Numbered from the stretch's first letter, positions 24,264-33,052 are shown. The stretch is 54,282 bases of DNA from Gammaproteobacteria bacterium TMED112 (GCA_002170245.2 NHFN02000016.1:1-54282); one strand, 5' to 3'. Made by a program: numbers and translations. The notes: generated by a model not told the origin, from the letters alone.

Positions 24264-27200
24264 TCTGCCCTATTTTCTTTTTGAGCTTTATGTTTTTTTA
24301 CTGATATATTTGTTTTGCCTTGAAATCTAAAAAAGCGATTAAATTTAATTGGGCTTTTATTACTATTAAAGTTAATTCTAGTCTTAAAACTCTCATAGGA
24401 TTTTGCTCTTACAGGCCCATAGCCTTTGACTTCTTTTGAAGCCTCAATTAATTCCGATAATTTTTTACTCTTAGTACCAGTAATAAGATTATCTATTTCA
24501 ACAAGTTTATTTCTAAAAATTTCTTTGTGTTCTTTATCTTGTCTTCTGTCTTGCGTTAAACCTAGTGGGTCAAAAAAAGTACCTCTTAAAAACTTCATCG
24601 ACTTAAGAATTTTAAAAATTGGCATTGCTATATACCCCGGTATGGCAATCTTTATTGGTCTTTGTGTTCTTTTATCTTTAATAAATGAGATTATTGGCGG
24701 AGATAAATAATACTTGAGATTATTCCAAGAATTAAAGGTGTTGTCCAAGATTTTTGTGGTACTTTCAAGGTGCATTCTAGCAACTTCATACTCATCCTTA
24801 ATTGCATAAACCCTATAGAGTTCTTTAATTGCCTCTTTTGCAATATTCTCAGTTTCAGCTTCCTGAGACAGTATCAGATCAATGAGGTTTTTATCTTTCT
24901 TAAAATCTTCGAGCACCCTTTCATCGTAAACTTTTATGCGCTCCACCCTATCTTCGAAAAGTTCGATTGAATTTAACTCCTTTACTTCATTTTCAGATAA
25001 AAATGAAAAAATTTCATGACTTGGATTAATTGTATATAGCCTACCTAAATTGAAGTTATATAGATTTCTTTCTACGCCAATACCATTGAGCTCAATTGCT
25101 TTAAAAATATTTTCAGCCTTCAAAGGAATCAAACCATTTTGATAAGCACTACCTAACATCAACATATTCGTACCTATAGCATCGCCAGATAATTTTTCAG
25201 AAATACTAATCGCTGGAATATTTGAGATAATTTTTTTGGTGGTACTTTCAAGCATGTGAAAAATATCGTTGTTTTTGAAATCTATATCTCTTTGGGTTAT
25301 GAAATCAGCTACCGGTATGGTGTTGCTATTTAAAACCGTGATTGTTTTTTCTTTGGAAATTACCTCTTGAATTTCAGGCTTCGTACCCACCACTCCATCA
25401 CAGGCCAGCAAAACATTAGCAGAACCTGGTGAAATTTTTTGACTATAAGGCTTATTATTTGTTTCAAATATTTTTATATGTGACCAGACTGCTCCACCTT
25501 TCTGCGCTAGACCTGTCATATCTAGAACTGATGAATCTTTGCCTTCATAATGTGCTGCATATGCCAGAATGGCCGATATAGTCAACACTCCAGTGCCGCC
25601 TATTCCGGTCAACATAATATTATTAATGTCCTGATTAGTTTTTTGTTGTGGCTCTGGCAATTCTCCAAGATCTTTTAATTCAGCATTGTTTTGGATCTCT
25701 GCATCCACTGTAATAAAAGATGGGCAAAATCCTTTAATGCATGAGTAGTCTTTGTTGCAATTGGATTGATTAATCTTTCTTTTTCTTCCTAATTCGGTTT
25801 CTAAAGGTTCTATAGAGACACAATTTGATTGAACAGAACAATCGCCACAACCTTCACAAACATCTTTATTTATGAGTACTCTTTTTTTTGGATCTTCCAT
25901 CAAGCCTCTTTTTCTTCTTCTCCTCTTTTCAGCAGCACAAGTCTGATCAAAGATTAAAACACTTACTCCCTCATATTCACTCAACTCTTCTTGTTCAGTA
26001 ATGATTAAATCTCTATGCAGGCTTTTGACTTCATCGTTCACTAGATGATTGTATCTTTTAGGGTCTTCGGACAAGATTGAGACTTTTTTTACTCCCTCCG
26101 CGAGAACTTGTTTTACTATTCCTTCAACATCCCAGTTAGAACCAATCTCTTGCCCACCAGTCATTGCGACCGCATCGTTGTAAAGAATTTTGTAGGTTAT
26201 GTTCACATTTGCATCGAGCGATGCCCTTATAGCTAAAATGCCAGAATGTTTATATGTACCGTCACCTAAGTTTGCAAATACATGTTTTTCATGAGAAAAA
26301 GGTGCTATTCCAATCCATGGCGTTCCTTCTCCACCCATTTGAGTAAAAAATTCTGTACTTTCGATCGAATCAACGGCCATGTAATGACACCCTATTCCAC
26401 CTAATGCTCTTTTGCCTTCCGGGACCTTTAAAGACGAATTATGAGGACACCCTGAACAAAAAAATGGTTTTCTAATTATTGGTGCTTGTAAATTACTTTG
26501 TTCTTCAGTCCGTTTTCTAAACCATTCAAGATTATTAAGTAATTCAGAGTCACCTGATATTTTATGAACTATTGTTGAAATTGCTTCAACAATAGTTTGT
26601 AAGGGCAAGTCATTTTCAGCTGGCAATAACCAATTTCCAAATTCATCTTGTTTGCCTATTACCGTCGGTCTGACGCTTTCCTTCCAATTATATAATTGCC
26701 ATTTCACTTGATGCTCTATAAGTTCTCTTTTCTCCTCAACCACCAAAACAGTATCCAAACCCTCACAAAACTCTCTAACTCCATGTGGTTCTAGTGGCCA
26801 TGGCATACCAACTTTATAAATACAAATACCAAGTTCTTTTGCCTTATTCTCGTCAATGTCTAACCACCTTAATGCCTCTCTAACATCGTTGTAGGATTTT
26901 CCAGCAGTTATTATTCCCATTTTAGAATTACCGCTTTTCCACATAGATACATCTATATTATTTGCTCTTACAAATTCTTGTGCTGCAAATCCTTTTGCTC
27001 TTTGCAATCTATAATCTTGTTCTCTTGGTGTATCAGAATAAAGTATGTTTCTGGGAAGATCTTTATATTCTCCTAGGAAGCTTTCATCTGGAATGATTAT
27101 TGGGAATTTTTCTAACGCTGTATCGTACCTTTTCCCTGAATCAGCAACATCAGAAACGATTTTAAAACCTGTCCAACAACCACTAAATCTACTCATAGCT

Positions 27201-27757
27201 ATTCCTAGGAGTCCAAACCTAACAATTTCATCAACACCTGAAGGATAAAGATAAGGCATAAATGCACTCATAAAGTTATGATCAGATTGATGAGGTAACG
27301 TTGACGACTTTGCAGCATGATCATCACCAGCAATGGCTAATACACCTCCGTATTTTGATGAGCCTGCAGCATTAGCATGTTTAAATACATCCATTGTTCT
27401 ATCCATACCTGGACCTTTTCCGTACCATATTCCAAATACGCCATCCTTTTTTCCTCTTTGTTTAAATTCGCCCTGTTGCGCACCCCAAACTGCAGTAGCT
27501 CCCAGTTCTTCATTTAAACCAGGCTGATGGAAGATATTTTTCTCATCTAAATATTTTTGAGCTTTACTAAGTTCTAGATCGTAACCACCTAGTGGCGAGC
27601 CTTTGTAACCAGAGATGAATCCTCCAGTATTAAGATTATTTTGGGCATCGAGGTCTTTTTGAATTATAGGAAGCCTAACAAGTGCTTGTATGCCAGTGAG
27701 GAAGATTTTACCTTCCCTTTTTTCATACTTATCGCTTAAAGAAATTTTCTTTTGCAA
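24260..27757 (-). CDS. Fused indolepyruvate ferredoxin oxidoreductase
   Basis: 1165 residues combining the alpha and beta subunits of indolepyruvate:ferredoxin oxidoreductase, which oxidatively decarboxylates aryl-2-oxo acids from aromatic amino acids to acyl-CoA. In order: a TPP-enzyme pyrimidine-type half with GFISGYKGSPLGGYD; FFCSGCPHNSSL, GGIGCHYMA and GDGTYKHSG of the TPP-binding half; a cysteine-rich ferredoxin segment (CEGCGDCSVQSNC and CNKDYSCIKGFCP); then the gamma domain TGIGGTGVLTISAIL with GLAQKGGAVWSH. The start is TTG 27757, the only start after an in-frame TAG, with AGGGG 7 nt upstream. Electron acceptor not visible here. Confidence 0.93.
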   Translation of the reverse strand: MQKKISLSDKYEKREGKIFLTGIQALVRLPIIQKDLDAQNNLNTGGFISGYKGSPLGGYDLELSKAQKYLDEKNIFHQPGLNEELGATAVWGAQQGEFKQRGKKDGVFGIWYGKGPGMDRTMDVFKHANAAGSSKYGGVLAIAGDDHAAKSSTLPHQSDHNFMSAFMPYLYPSGVDEIVRFGLLGIAMSRFSGCWTGFKIVSDVADSGKRYDTALEKFPIIIPDESFLGEYKDLPRNILYSDTPREQDYRLQRAKGFAAQEFVRANNIDVSMWKSGNSKMGIITAGKSYNDVREALRWLDIDENKAKELGICIYKVGMPWPLEPHGVREFCEGLDTVLVVEEKRELIEHQVKWQLYNWKESVRPTVIGKQDEFGNWLLPAENDLPLQTIVEAISTIVHKISGDSELLNNLEWFRKRTEEQSNLQAPIIRKPFFCSGCPHNSSLKVPEGKRALGGIGCHYMAVDSIESTEFFTQMGGEGTPWIGIAPFSHEKHVFANLGDGTYKHSGILAIRASLDANVNITYKILYNDAVAMTGGQEIGSNWDVEGIVKQVLAEGVKKVSILSEDPKRYNHLVNDEVKSLHRDLIITEQEELSEYEGVSVLIFDQTCAAEKRRRRKRGLMEDPKKRVLINKDVCEGCGDCSVQSNCVSIEPLETELGRKRKINQSNCNKDYSCIKGFCPSFITVDAEIQNNAELKDLGELPEPQQKTNQDINNIMLTGIGGTGVLTISAILAYAAHYEGKDSSVLDMTGLAQKGGAVWSHIKIFETNNKPYSQKISPGSANVLLACDGVVGTKPEIQEVISKEKTITVLNSNTIPVADFITQRDIDFKNNDIFHMLESTTKKIISNIPAISISEKLSGDAIGTNMLMLGSAYQNGLIPLKAENIFKAIELNGIGVERNLYNFNLGRLYTINPSHEIFSFLSENEVKELNSIELFEDRVERIKVYDERVLEDFKKDKNLIDLILSQEAETENIAKEAIKELYRVYAIKDEYEVARMHLESTTKILDNTFNSWNNLKYYLSPPIISFIKDKRTQRPIKIAIPGYIAMPIFKILKSMKFLRGTFFDPLGLTQDRRQDKEHKEIFRNKLVEIDNLITGTKSKKLSELIEASKEVKGYGPVRAKSYESFKTRINFNSNKSPIKFNRFFRFQGKTNISVKKHKAQKENRAE

Positions 27758-27796
27758 CTTAAGCCCCTATGGATAACCATATTCTAGTCATTGTTA

Positions 27797-27820
27797 ATTA
27801 TAAACTTTCTATCTAAAGTT
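27797..27820 (-). promoter_or_regulatory. Putative promoter and operator of the indolepyruvate oxidoreductase operon
   Basis: On the minus strand a perfect TATAAT (27802-27797) lies 39 nt upstream of the TTG start. Directly upstream of it is a perfect inverted repeat AACTTT-N6-AAAGTT (27803-27820) filling the spacer between -10 and -35. No -35 consensus is present. The arrangement fits a promoter whose RNA polymerase contact is blocked or helped by a dimeric regulator. Confidence 0.45.
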
Positions 27821-27859
27821 CGCTGTTTTTATATTTTGAGATTGAGGCTTTAGATTAAT

Positions 27860-28276
27860 TTATAAATCGCCTTCTTTTCTGATTTCGCTTCTCTGAACTG
27901 CGAACTTTTCTCCATACCGTGCTTCAAGTTTTTGTTGGTTTTCACTAATTACTTCAAAAGGATCCAGTTTGAGGGCTGCACATGCTGTAATCCAATACCA
28001 CATAATGTCCCCAAGCTCTCTTTTCATATGGAAAATATTGTCCTCTGAAGGCGGCTTACCTTGAAGAAACATTTTTTTTACTATTTCAACAAATTCACCT
28101 GACTCACTACCTAAACCTAAAGCAGCAGTTAAAAGTCTGGCAGACTCAATTGGAGATTTTTCGTCTATATTTTTCAAGCTCGTTTTGAGAGCCTCAAGAT
28201 CAAGGCTTGGTTCACTTGTGACTTTAGTAACAAAGTCACTGTAAGTTGAAAAAAATTCTTTGACTTCCTTACTCAT
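27860..28276 (-). CDS. MazG-like nucleotide pyrophosphohydrolase
   Basis: 138 residues, all-alpha. The metal-binding signature is present: GSESGEFVE (ExxE) and, about 29 residues later, KRELGDIMWYW (ExxD), which bind the magnesium ions that cut nucleoside triphosphates to monophosphate and pyrophosphate. It is shorter than the double-domain MazG of E. coli and is the single-domain type, often a house-cleaning enzyme for damaged or non-canonical nucleotides. It lies 2 nt downstream of an SDR gene on the same strand and is probably its operon partner, without an evident functional link. Confidence 0.85.
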   Translation of the reverse strand: MSKEVKEFFSTYSDFVTKVTSEPSLDLEALKTSLKNIDEKSPIESARLLTAALGLGSESGEFVEIVKKMFLQGKPPSEDNIFHMKRELGDIMWYWITACAALKLDPFEVISENQQKLEARYGEKFAVQRSEIRKEGDL

Positions 28277-28278
28277 AA

Positions 28279-29001
28279 TTAAAATTTTTCCATGTAGGGA
28301 CGTAAATCAATTTCATGTGTCCATACTGATTTTTCTTGTAAATGTAGATTGTAATATGTTTCAGCAATTTGATCAGGCTTTAAAATACCATCCACTTCCT
28401 TAAGTTTGTACGTTTCTGGAAAATTTTCTTCAATCCATGGATGGTCTATGGCTCCATCAATAATTGTATGAACAACGTGAATTCCTTGTGGTCCTAGCTC
28501 TCTTGCAAGAGACTGAGCGAGAGCTCTTAAACCAAATTTAGCAGATGAAAAAGCACTAAAGCCAGTACTACCTCTCACTGAAGCTGTAGCACCTGTGAAA
28601 ATGATAGTGCCTTTATTTATCATATGTTTAGCTGATTCTCGACCAACTAAAAAACCTGCAAAGGTTGCCATTTCCCAAACTTTTTTAAACACTCTGGCAG
28701 TTGTATCTTTGATTGGGAAATAGACATTTGCGCCGATATTGAAAATTACACAGTCAATATGACCGTATTCACTTGCCTTTGAAAATAAATTTATAACTTG
28801 CTCTTCATCCCGAGCATCGGTTGGAATAGCTGTCGCAGTGCCGCTACTTGTTTCGATTTCATTGCAAAGCTCATCTAATGCTGATGCATTTCGTTCCCTT
28901 CTTGCAACGAAGACATGATGACCTTCTTTAGCAAATTTCCTAGCCAGGCTAGAGCCCAATCCTGGTCCAGCTCCAATAATTATTACTGATCCTTTTTTCA
29001 A
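28279..29001 (-). CDS. Short-chain dehydrogenase/reductase with Phe at the catalytic Tyr position
   Basis: 240 residues with the SDR Rossmann signature GAGPGLGSSLARKF at the N terminus, an Arg-Arg pair (ARRERN) that suggests NADP(H), DARDEEQV for adenine contact and NIGANV for the structural Asn motif. The catalytic tetrad is altered: where YxxxK is expected the protein reads FSSAK, with Phe 151 and Lys 155. I recall a subgroup of SDRs ending ...GIHVxHxxIDG with this same Phe, so the change is probably a family trait. Start is TTG 29001, with AGAAG 7 nt upstream. Substrate unknown. Confidence 0.82.
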   Translation of the reverse strand: MKKGSVIIIGAGPGLGSSLARKFAKEGHHVFVARRERNASALDELCNEIETSSGTATAIPTDARDEEQVINLFSKASEYGHIDCVIFNIGANVYFPIKDTTARVFKKVWEMATFAGFLVGRESAKHMINKGTIIFTGATASVRGSTGFSAFSSAKFGLRALAQSLARELGPQGIHVVHTIIDGAIDHPWIEENFPETYKLKEVDGILKPDQIAETYYNLHLQEKSVWTHEIDLRPYMEKF

Positions 29002-29024
29002 AATATTCTTCTATTTATAATTTA

Positions 29025-29034
29025 ATCTTAAGAT
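29025..29034. promoter_or_regulatory. Palindrome ATCTTAAGAT in a divergent promoter region
   Basis: A perfect 10-bp palindrome in the centre of the 56-nt gap between the divergent SDR and DsbA-fold genes. It may be an operator serving both, but such a short A/T-rich palindrome can also arise by chance. Confidence 0.25.
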
Positions 29035-29057
29035 AATATTAAATTACTTACACAAAT

Positions 29058-29651
29058 ATGGTTACCATTAAATTTATATTTGATATTGCTAGTCCCAATG
29101 GATATCTCTGTCATAAAGTAATACCTGAGTATGAGAAAAAATACTCGGTTAAATTTGCTTATGAAATTTGCTTATTGGGTGGTATTCATAAGTTATCAAA
29201 TAACCAACCCCCTATGATCTCTAATGTCGATATTCCTAATAAATTCAATTATTTTGATGTAGAGATAAAACGATTTGTCGAGTTATATAAGTTAACAAAA
29301 TTTTGTTTCAATCCCCATTTTCCAGTTAATACTCTAACCATGCAGAGAGCAGCTCTAGTTGCCCAGGAAGATGGTTTTTTAATTGAATATATAGACTCTA
29401 TCGCTGAAGGTATGTGGGAAGATAAAAAAAATATGGGAGATACAGAAATTCTGATTAATCATTTAAATAAATCTGGGTTCAGTGGTGAAAAAATTCTTGA
29501 AAGAACATCAGATCCAGAAGTTAAGCAAAAACTAATACAAAATACTGAAGATGCCGTAAGTGCTGGTGCATTTGGAGTCCCAACTTTCTTTCTTAACAAC
29601 CAAATTTTTTGGGGCAAGGAAGCTTTGAGAGAAATGCCTGACTATTTCTAA
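29058..29651 (+). CDS. DsbA-fold 2-hydroxychromene-2-carboxylate isomerase-like protein
   Basis: 197 residues of the kappa-GST/HCCA isomerase branch of the DsbA fold. The N-terminal strand-loop FIFDIASPNGYLCHK places Ser where DsbA has its CxxC. A helical insertion (NTLTMQRAALVAQEDG to about residue 160) follows, and GAFGVPTFFLNNQIFWGKE carries the cis-proline. The family isomerises a naphthalene or aromatic degradation intermediate using glutathione, but many marine homologues have unknown roles. It is divergent from the SDR gene and its stop overlaps the haloalkane dehalogenase stop (4 nt). Confidence 0.82.
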   Translation: MVTIKFIFDIASPNGYLCHKVIPEYEKKYSVKFAYEICLLGGIHKLSNNQPPMISNVDIPNKFNYFDVEIKRFVELYKLTKFCFNPHFPVNTLTMQRAALVAQEDGFLIEYIDSIAEGMWEDKKNMGDTEILINHLNKSGFSGEKILERTSDPEVKQKLIQNTEDAVSAGAFGVPTFFLNNQIFWGKEALREMPDYF

Positions 29652-30535
29652 ACTAAGTTAATTATTTCTTCAGCAATTAATTTAGGTTGGTTTTCTTGCG
29701 AAAAATGTCCAGCTTCAATCCACCTGTGGTTCAAACCTTTGGCTCCTGGAATTTTTTCAATGATATATTTGTCTTGATCTCTAAAAGACATATCGTATTC
29801 ACCAAAAATTGCTAGAGTTGGTTTCGTGAAAGTTTTCAAAACTTCCCAAGCTTCAATATTTTCTTTCACTTGGTCATGACCGTTAGTAATTGGTACAAGC
29901 AGTGGGAATGCTCTTGCACCTGCTTTATAAGTTTCGTCCGGGAAAGGCGCATTATAGGCAGCTATTTCCTCTTCATCTAGCTTCTTCATACTGCCTTGAT
30001 AGACAATCTTTCCACAATTAAAATCTTCAACTGTTTGACTGTAATCTAACCATTGATTGAAGCCTTCGGTTGCTCCAATTCCTACTGGCAATCCTGAATT
30101 GGAGACAATAAGTCCACTGAATTTATCTGACTGGGCAGTTAGCATTCTTAATCCTATTAAACCTCCCCAATCTTGAGCAAATAAAATTATATTATCCAAC
30201 TGTAAGTGATCAAATAATTGAGAGGTCCAATCTATGTGGTTTGCATAAGTGTATGCTTCTTTATCTTTATATTTATCTGATTTTCCAAACCCAATTAAAT
30301 CAGGTGCTATTACCCTCTTCCCAGCTTCAACTAGGTGCGGAATAATTTTTCGATATAAATAACACCATGATGGCTCCCCATGCAGCAAAAGCACTACATC
30401 TTTAGATAATGGATTTTCATCTAAATAATGCATTCTTAGATGATCTTCACCGTGGCAAACTTCAAAATAATTTGGTTCAAAATCAAAATCCTTTAAACCA
30501 TCAAATCTCTCTTCAGGTGTTCTAAGTATTGTCAT
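29648..30535 (-). CDS. Haloalkane dehalogenase (subfamily I type)
   Basis: 295 residues, alpha/beta-hydrolase fold with cap domain. HGEPSWCYLYRKIIPHLVEAG is the oxyanion region, FAQDWGGLIGLRM carries the Asp nucleophile followed by the first halide-binding Trp, and APFPDETYKAGARAFPLLVP is a hallmark of HLD-I. The acid is probably Asp in GEYDMSF and the base His in EAGHFSQ. The family hydrolyses carbon-halogen bonds without cofactor. It overlaps the preceding Rossmann-protein gene by 4 nt. Epoxide hydrolases share the fold but would show Tyr residues in the cap; HLD is preferred. Confidence 0.85.
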   Translation of the reverse strand: MTILRTPEERFDGLKDFDFEPNYFEVCHGEDHLRMHYLDENPLSKDVVLLLHGEPSWCYLYRKIIPHLVEAGKRVIAPDLIGFGKSDKYKDKEAYTYANHIDWTSQLFDHLQLDNIILFAQDWGGLIGLRMLTAQSDKFSGLIVSNSGLPVGIGATEGFNQWLDYSQTVEDFNCGKIVYQGSMKKLDEEEIAAYNAPFPDETYKAGARAFPLLVPITNGHDQVKENIEAWEVLKTFTKPTLAIFGEYDMSFRDQDKYIIEKIPGAKGLNHRWIEAGHFSQENQPKLIAEEIINLV

Positions 30536-31173
30536 ACATCTAGTCTAGTGTATATATTGATACCATTGCTGCTGTCACTAGATTTTTTGGCCATTAATTC
30601 GGCGATATCTTCTGCTGCAACATTTTTAAATTTCTTAAGTGGTCCAAAAAGAAACTGTCCAGAAAAATTTGTTACATCCTCAAAAAGCTTAACATCATGC
30701 CCTTGAGGCTTGTCTCTCTCTCCAAGCAAATGACTAGGTTGAAATATATTCAATTTTTTAAAATTTAAATTCTTTAATTTTTGCTCCATTAGGCCTTTGG
30801 TTTTTAAGTAATAGTTTAAAGATTTAGCATGTGCTCCCACCGAAGAGATAACTGATATATTTTCAATACCACTTAATTTTGCTTGATCCGCTAGATTACA
30901 AACGTAGTCATAATCCACCTTATAAAATAATTTTTTCACAGATTGTCGCATAATTACTAGATCTAGTAATTCCACAGGAAATCCAAGACAAATAAATAAG
31001 TGATCAGCTTTAGGCAGCTCATAATTTTTATCGTAATCTAAGATAAGTTGCTCTACATTTTTTGGAAACTGATAATTTCTTCGAGCGAGTGCTATTACAT
31101 CATTATTTGCCGAAAGAATATTAATTAGATTTTTTCCAATTAAACCTGTTGAACCAGCTACAAGATACTTCAT
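30532..31173 (-). CDS. NAD(P)-binding Rossmann protein, HTATIP2/atypical-SDR type
   Basis: 213 residues starting KYLVAGSTGLIGKNLINIL, the TGxxGxxG nucleotide-binding loop of atypical SDRs. ALARRNYQF follows on the second strand; VISSVGAHAKSLNYYLKTKG provides the Ser and a YYLKTK segment with Tyr-x-x-x-Lys; FQPSHLLGERD matches the QPSxLLGxRxE motif of HTATIP2/YbjT-like oxidoreductases. The specific substrate is unknown. It leads a two-gene unit with the haloalkane dehalogenase (4-nt overlap) and is divergent from the DUF2805 gene. Confidence 0.8.
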   Translation of the reverse strand: MKYLVAGSTGLIGKNLINILSANNDVIALARRNYQFPKNVEQLILDYDKNYELPKADHLFICLGFPVELLDLVIMRQSVKKLFYKVDYDYVCNLADQAKLSGIENISVISSVGAHAKSLNYYLKTKGLMEQKLKNLNFKKLNIFQPSHLLGERDKPQGHDVKLFEDVTNFSGQFLFGPLKKFKNVAAEDIAELMAKKSSDSSNGINIYTRLDV

Positions 31174-31213
31174 ATATTTATATATATGAGAGAAACTACT
31201 TTAATTCAATTAA

Positions 31214-31474
31214 ATGCATAATTTTAATCAAGAAGAAATATCAAGAATCATTGAAATGGCATGGGAGGACAGAACTCCGTTTGAAGCCATCAAACAAGAA
31301 TTTGATTTAGATCAAGCTGGCGTTAAGAAACTAATGCAAAAAGAATTGAATTCAGGATCCTTTTTGGTGTGGAAGAAAAGAGTGCGTGGCCGAAAAACAA
31401 AACACACATCTTTAAGAAGCTTTAAAGTTGGCCGGCATCAATCCTATGATAATAATAAGATCAAAAATAAATAG
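31214..31474 (+). CDS. TIGR03643/DUF2805 small conserved protein
   Basis: 86 residues. The sequence EISRIIEMAWEDRTPFEAI, LDQAGVKKLMQKEL and FLVWKKRVRGRKTKH is the signature of TIGR03643 (DUF2805), small helical proteins with a strongly basic C-terminal half. The N-terminal part resembles a helix-turn-helix and the tail could bind nucleic acid, but no function is established. It ends 7 nt before the stop codon of the convergent membrane-protein gene. Confidence 0.85.
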   Translation: MHNFNQEEISRIIEMAWEDRTPFEAIKQEFDLDQAGVKKLMQKELNSGSFLVWKKRVRGRKTKHTSLRSFKVGRHQSYDNNKIKNK

Positions 31475-31481
31475 ATTGGAT

Positions 31482-31847
31482 CTAACCTCTCTTTGCAGCA
31501 AACAACAAAATACTCATCACAACAACTTCGACCAATATTTTATCGGTTGAGAGAGCAGCACCATGAGCAAGGTATGCAATTATTCTTGAAAGAGCTGCAA
31601 AACCTACTAAAGCTGCAGGTGCATATAACCAATAGGTTTTTTTGGTGTAAGCACCAAGCAAAGAAAAAATACCAACAACTAAAAAGAAGCTAGCTAAGTC
31701 GCCAATTTGTGTACTTAGACCGTGACCAGTTAATAATGGCATTCCTAGAGTTGAGGCGATATCTTCTGGGCTAGTGAGCCACATGAGTCCGTTAAATACA
31801 AAAAGAAGACCTATTGCGTATGTAAGTATGTTCAAAAATCTATCCAT
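31482..31847 (-). CDS. Small four-helix membrane protein (DUF4345-like)
   Basis: 121 residues with four predicted membrane helices. The start LTYAIGLLFVFNGLMWLTSPE and the central GDLASFFLVVGIFSLLGAY recall DUF4345, similar to the protein encoded next to putA (23211-23597). Function unknown. It stands alone on the minus strand. Confidence 0.65.
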   Translation of the reverse strand: MDRFLNILTYAIGLLFVFNGLMWLTSPEDIASTLGMPLLTGHGLSTQIGDLASFFLVVGIFSLLGAYTKKTYWLYAPAALVGFAALSRIIAYLAHGAALSTDKILVEVVVMSILLFAAKRG

Positions 31848-31910
31848 AGTCTTATCCTCTTAAATATTTAAATTACAGTCAAATTCATTGATATAATCAG
31901 TTCACCTTAT

Positions 31911-32897
31911 ATGAAACAAAAGATTAAAACATTTGAAATATTATCTATGTTTTCAATTATCTTTTTAATTGGTTGTGGCGGAGGAAGTAGCGGAACTTCC
32001 GGAGAAATTACAACTCCGATAATTACTCCACCACCGGTGAACAACGCTCCTAGCTGCTCTACAACAGACTATCCCAATTTAAAATACTGTACCGTAAAGC
32101 ATCTTGATCTTGATAGAGAGTTCTATATTTATATACCTAACGATTTAAATTCATCTAATACTTATGCACCTTTACTATTTAATCTTCATGGGTATAGAAG
32201 ACAAGCTCTGGATTTCTTGGGTTATTCCGGCTTTCAGCCCTTAGCAGATCAAGAAAATTTTCTTGTGATCTATCCACAAGGTTCTATCTTGCCAAGTACA
32301 GGTCAGCCACATTGGAATGACAGTGGTTGGACGAGTGAAAGTCCAGCTAATGACATCGAATTTATCTCTAGCCTGATTGATTGGGCTTATAGTGAATATC
32401 TGATTAACCTGGGCAGAGTCTATGCAACTGGCAAATCAAATGGTGGCAAAATGAGCTACCATTTAGCCTGTAATTTAGGTTACAGAATTGCTGGTGTTGC
32501 CTCTGTAGGTGGCTCCATGACACCAAGTACTTATGAGACTTGTAGTCCCAATCAACCTACTGCCATAGTTCATATTCATGGCATAGATGATACGGTTGTC
32601 CCCATTGAGGGGAATGGACGCTCTACACCCCTTACGAACATGATAGATTATTGGAAAATCTATAACGCCTGTGATCAAGAAACTATTTTTGTTCTTCCTG
32701 ATCTCAATGATGATGGTTATGGAGGCTCACTCTATAGGTATCATGGCTGTTTGAATAATGTTGATGTTCAGCTTTTCCTAATGGATCAAATAGCCCATGA
32801 TTGGCCAACAGATCTAAACGATTACGATATTATTGCTGCTGATGAAATCTGGAATTTTCTAAAAGAGTTTGATATCAATGGCAGAATTGCTCATTAG
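31911..32897 (+). CDS. Lipoprotein esterase, LpqC/PHB-depolymerase family
   Basis: 328 residues with a lipobox (FLIGCGGGS; Cys about 23) followed by a Ser/Thr/Pro linker, then an alpha/beta-hydrolase domain: LLFNLHGYRRQA (oxyanion loop), WNDSGWTSESPANDIEF (family marker), nucleophile in TGKSNGGKMSYHLAC, acid in HIHGIDDTVVP and the late His in AHDWP. These are the LpqC/feruloyl-esterase/poly-3-hydroxybutyrate-depolymerase family marks. It should sit on the outer membrane or periplasmic face and cleave esters from polymers or plant-like material; the real substrate is uncertain. Confidence 0.85.
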   Translation: MKQKIKTFEILSMFSIIFLIGCGGGSSGTSGEITTPIITPPPVNNAPSCSTTDYPNLKYCTVKHLDLDREFYIYIPNDLNSSNTYAPLLFNLHGYRRQALDFLGYSGFQPLADQENFLVIYPQGSILPSTGQPHWNDSGWTSESPANDIEFISSLIDWAYSEYLINLGRVYATGKSNGGKMSYHLACNLGYRIAGVASVGGSMTPSTYETCSPNQPTAIVHIHGIDDTVVPIEGNGRSTPLTNMIDYWKIYNACDQETIFVLPDLNDDGYGGSLYRYHGCLNNVDVQLFLMDQIAHDWPTDLNDYDIIAADEIWNFLKEFDINGRIAH

Positions 32898-32914
32898 TAC
32901 AAAATTTTCGTAAC

Positions 32915-33052
32915 TTATTTAGATTCTAAATTCTCAAGCTTCTTTTCAATTTCATCCAGCTTGGCAAGGATTTGGTGAAAAAAATTCCTGGCTTCTGTTG
33001 GACACTTCTCAAAAAAATGCTCACTTAATTTCATTAAGTCTTCGTCTTTCAT
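32915..33052 (-). CDS. Small 45-residue helical protein, unknown function
   Basis: An open frame from ATG 33052 to TAA 32915 encodes 45 residues: MKDEDLMKLSEHFFEKCPTE, then an amphipathic LDEIEKKLENLE-type helix that could form a coiled coil. It carries mixed charge and one Cys and has no membrane segment. It lies 19 nt downstream of tRNA-Leu on the same strand and 17 nt from the end of the convergent esterase gene, so it may ride on the tRNA transcript. No clear Shine-Dalgarno site. I do not recognise the family, but the clean residue pattern makes a real gene plausible. Confidence 0.5.
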   Translation of the reverse strand: MKDEDLMKLSEHFFEKCPTEARNFFHQILAKLDEIEKKLENLESK

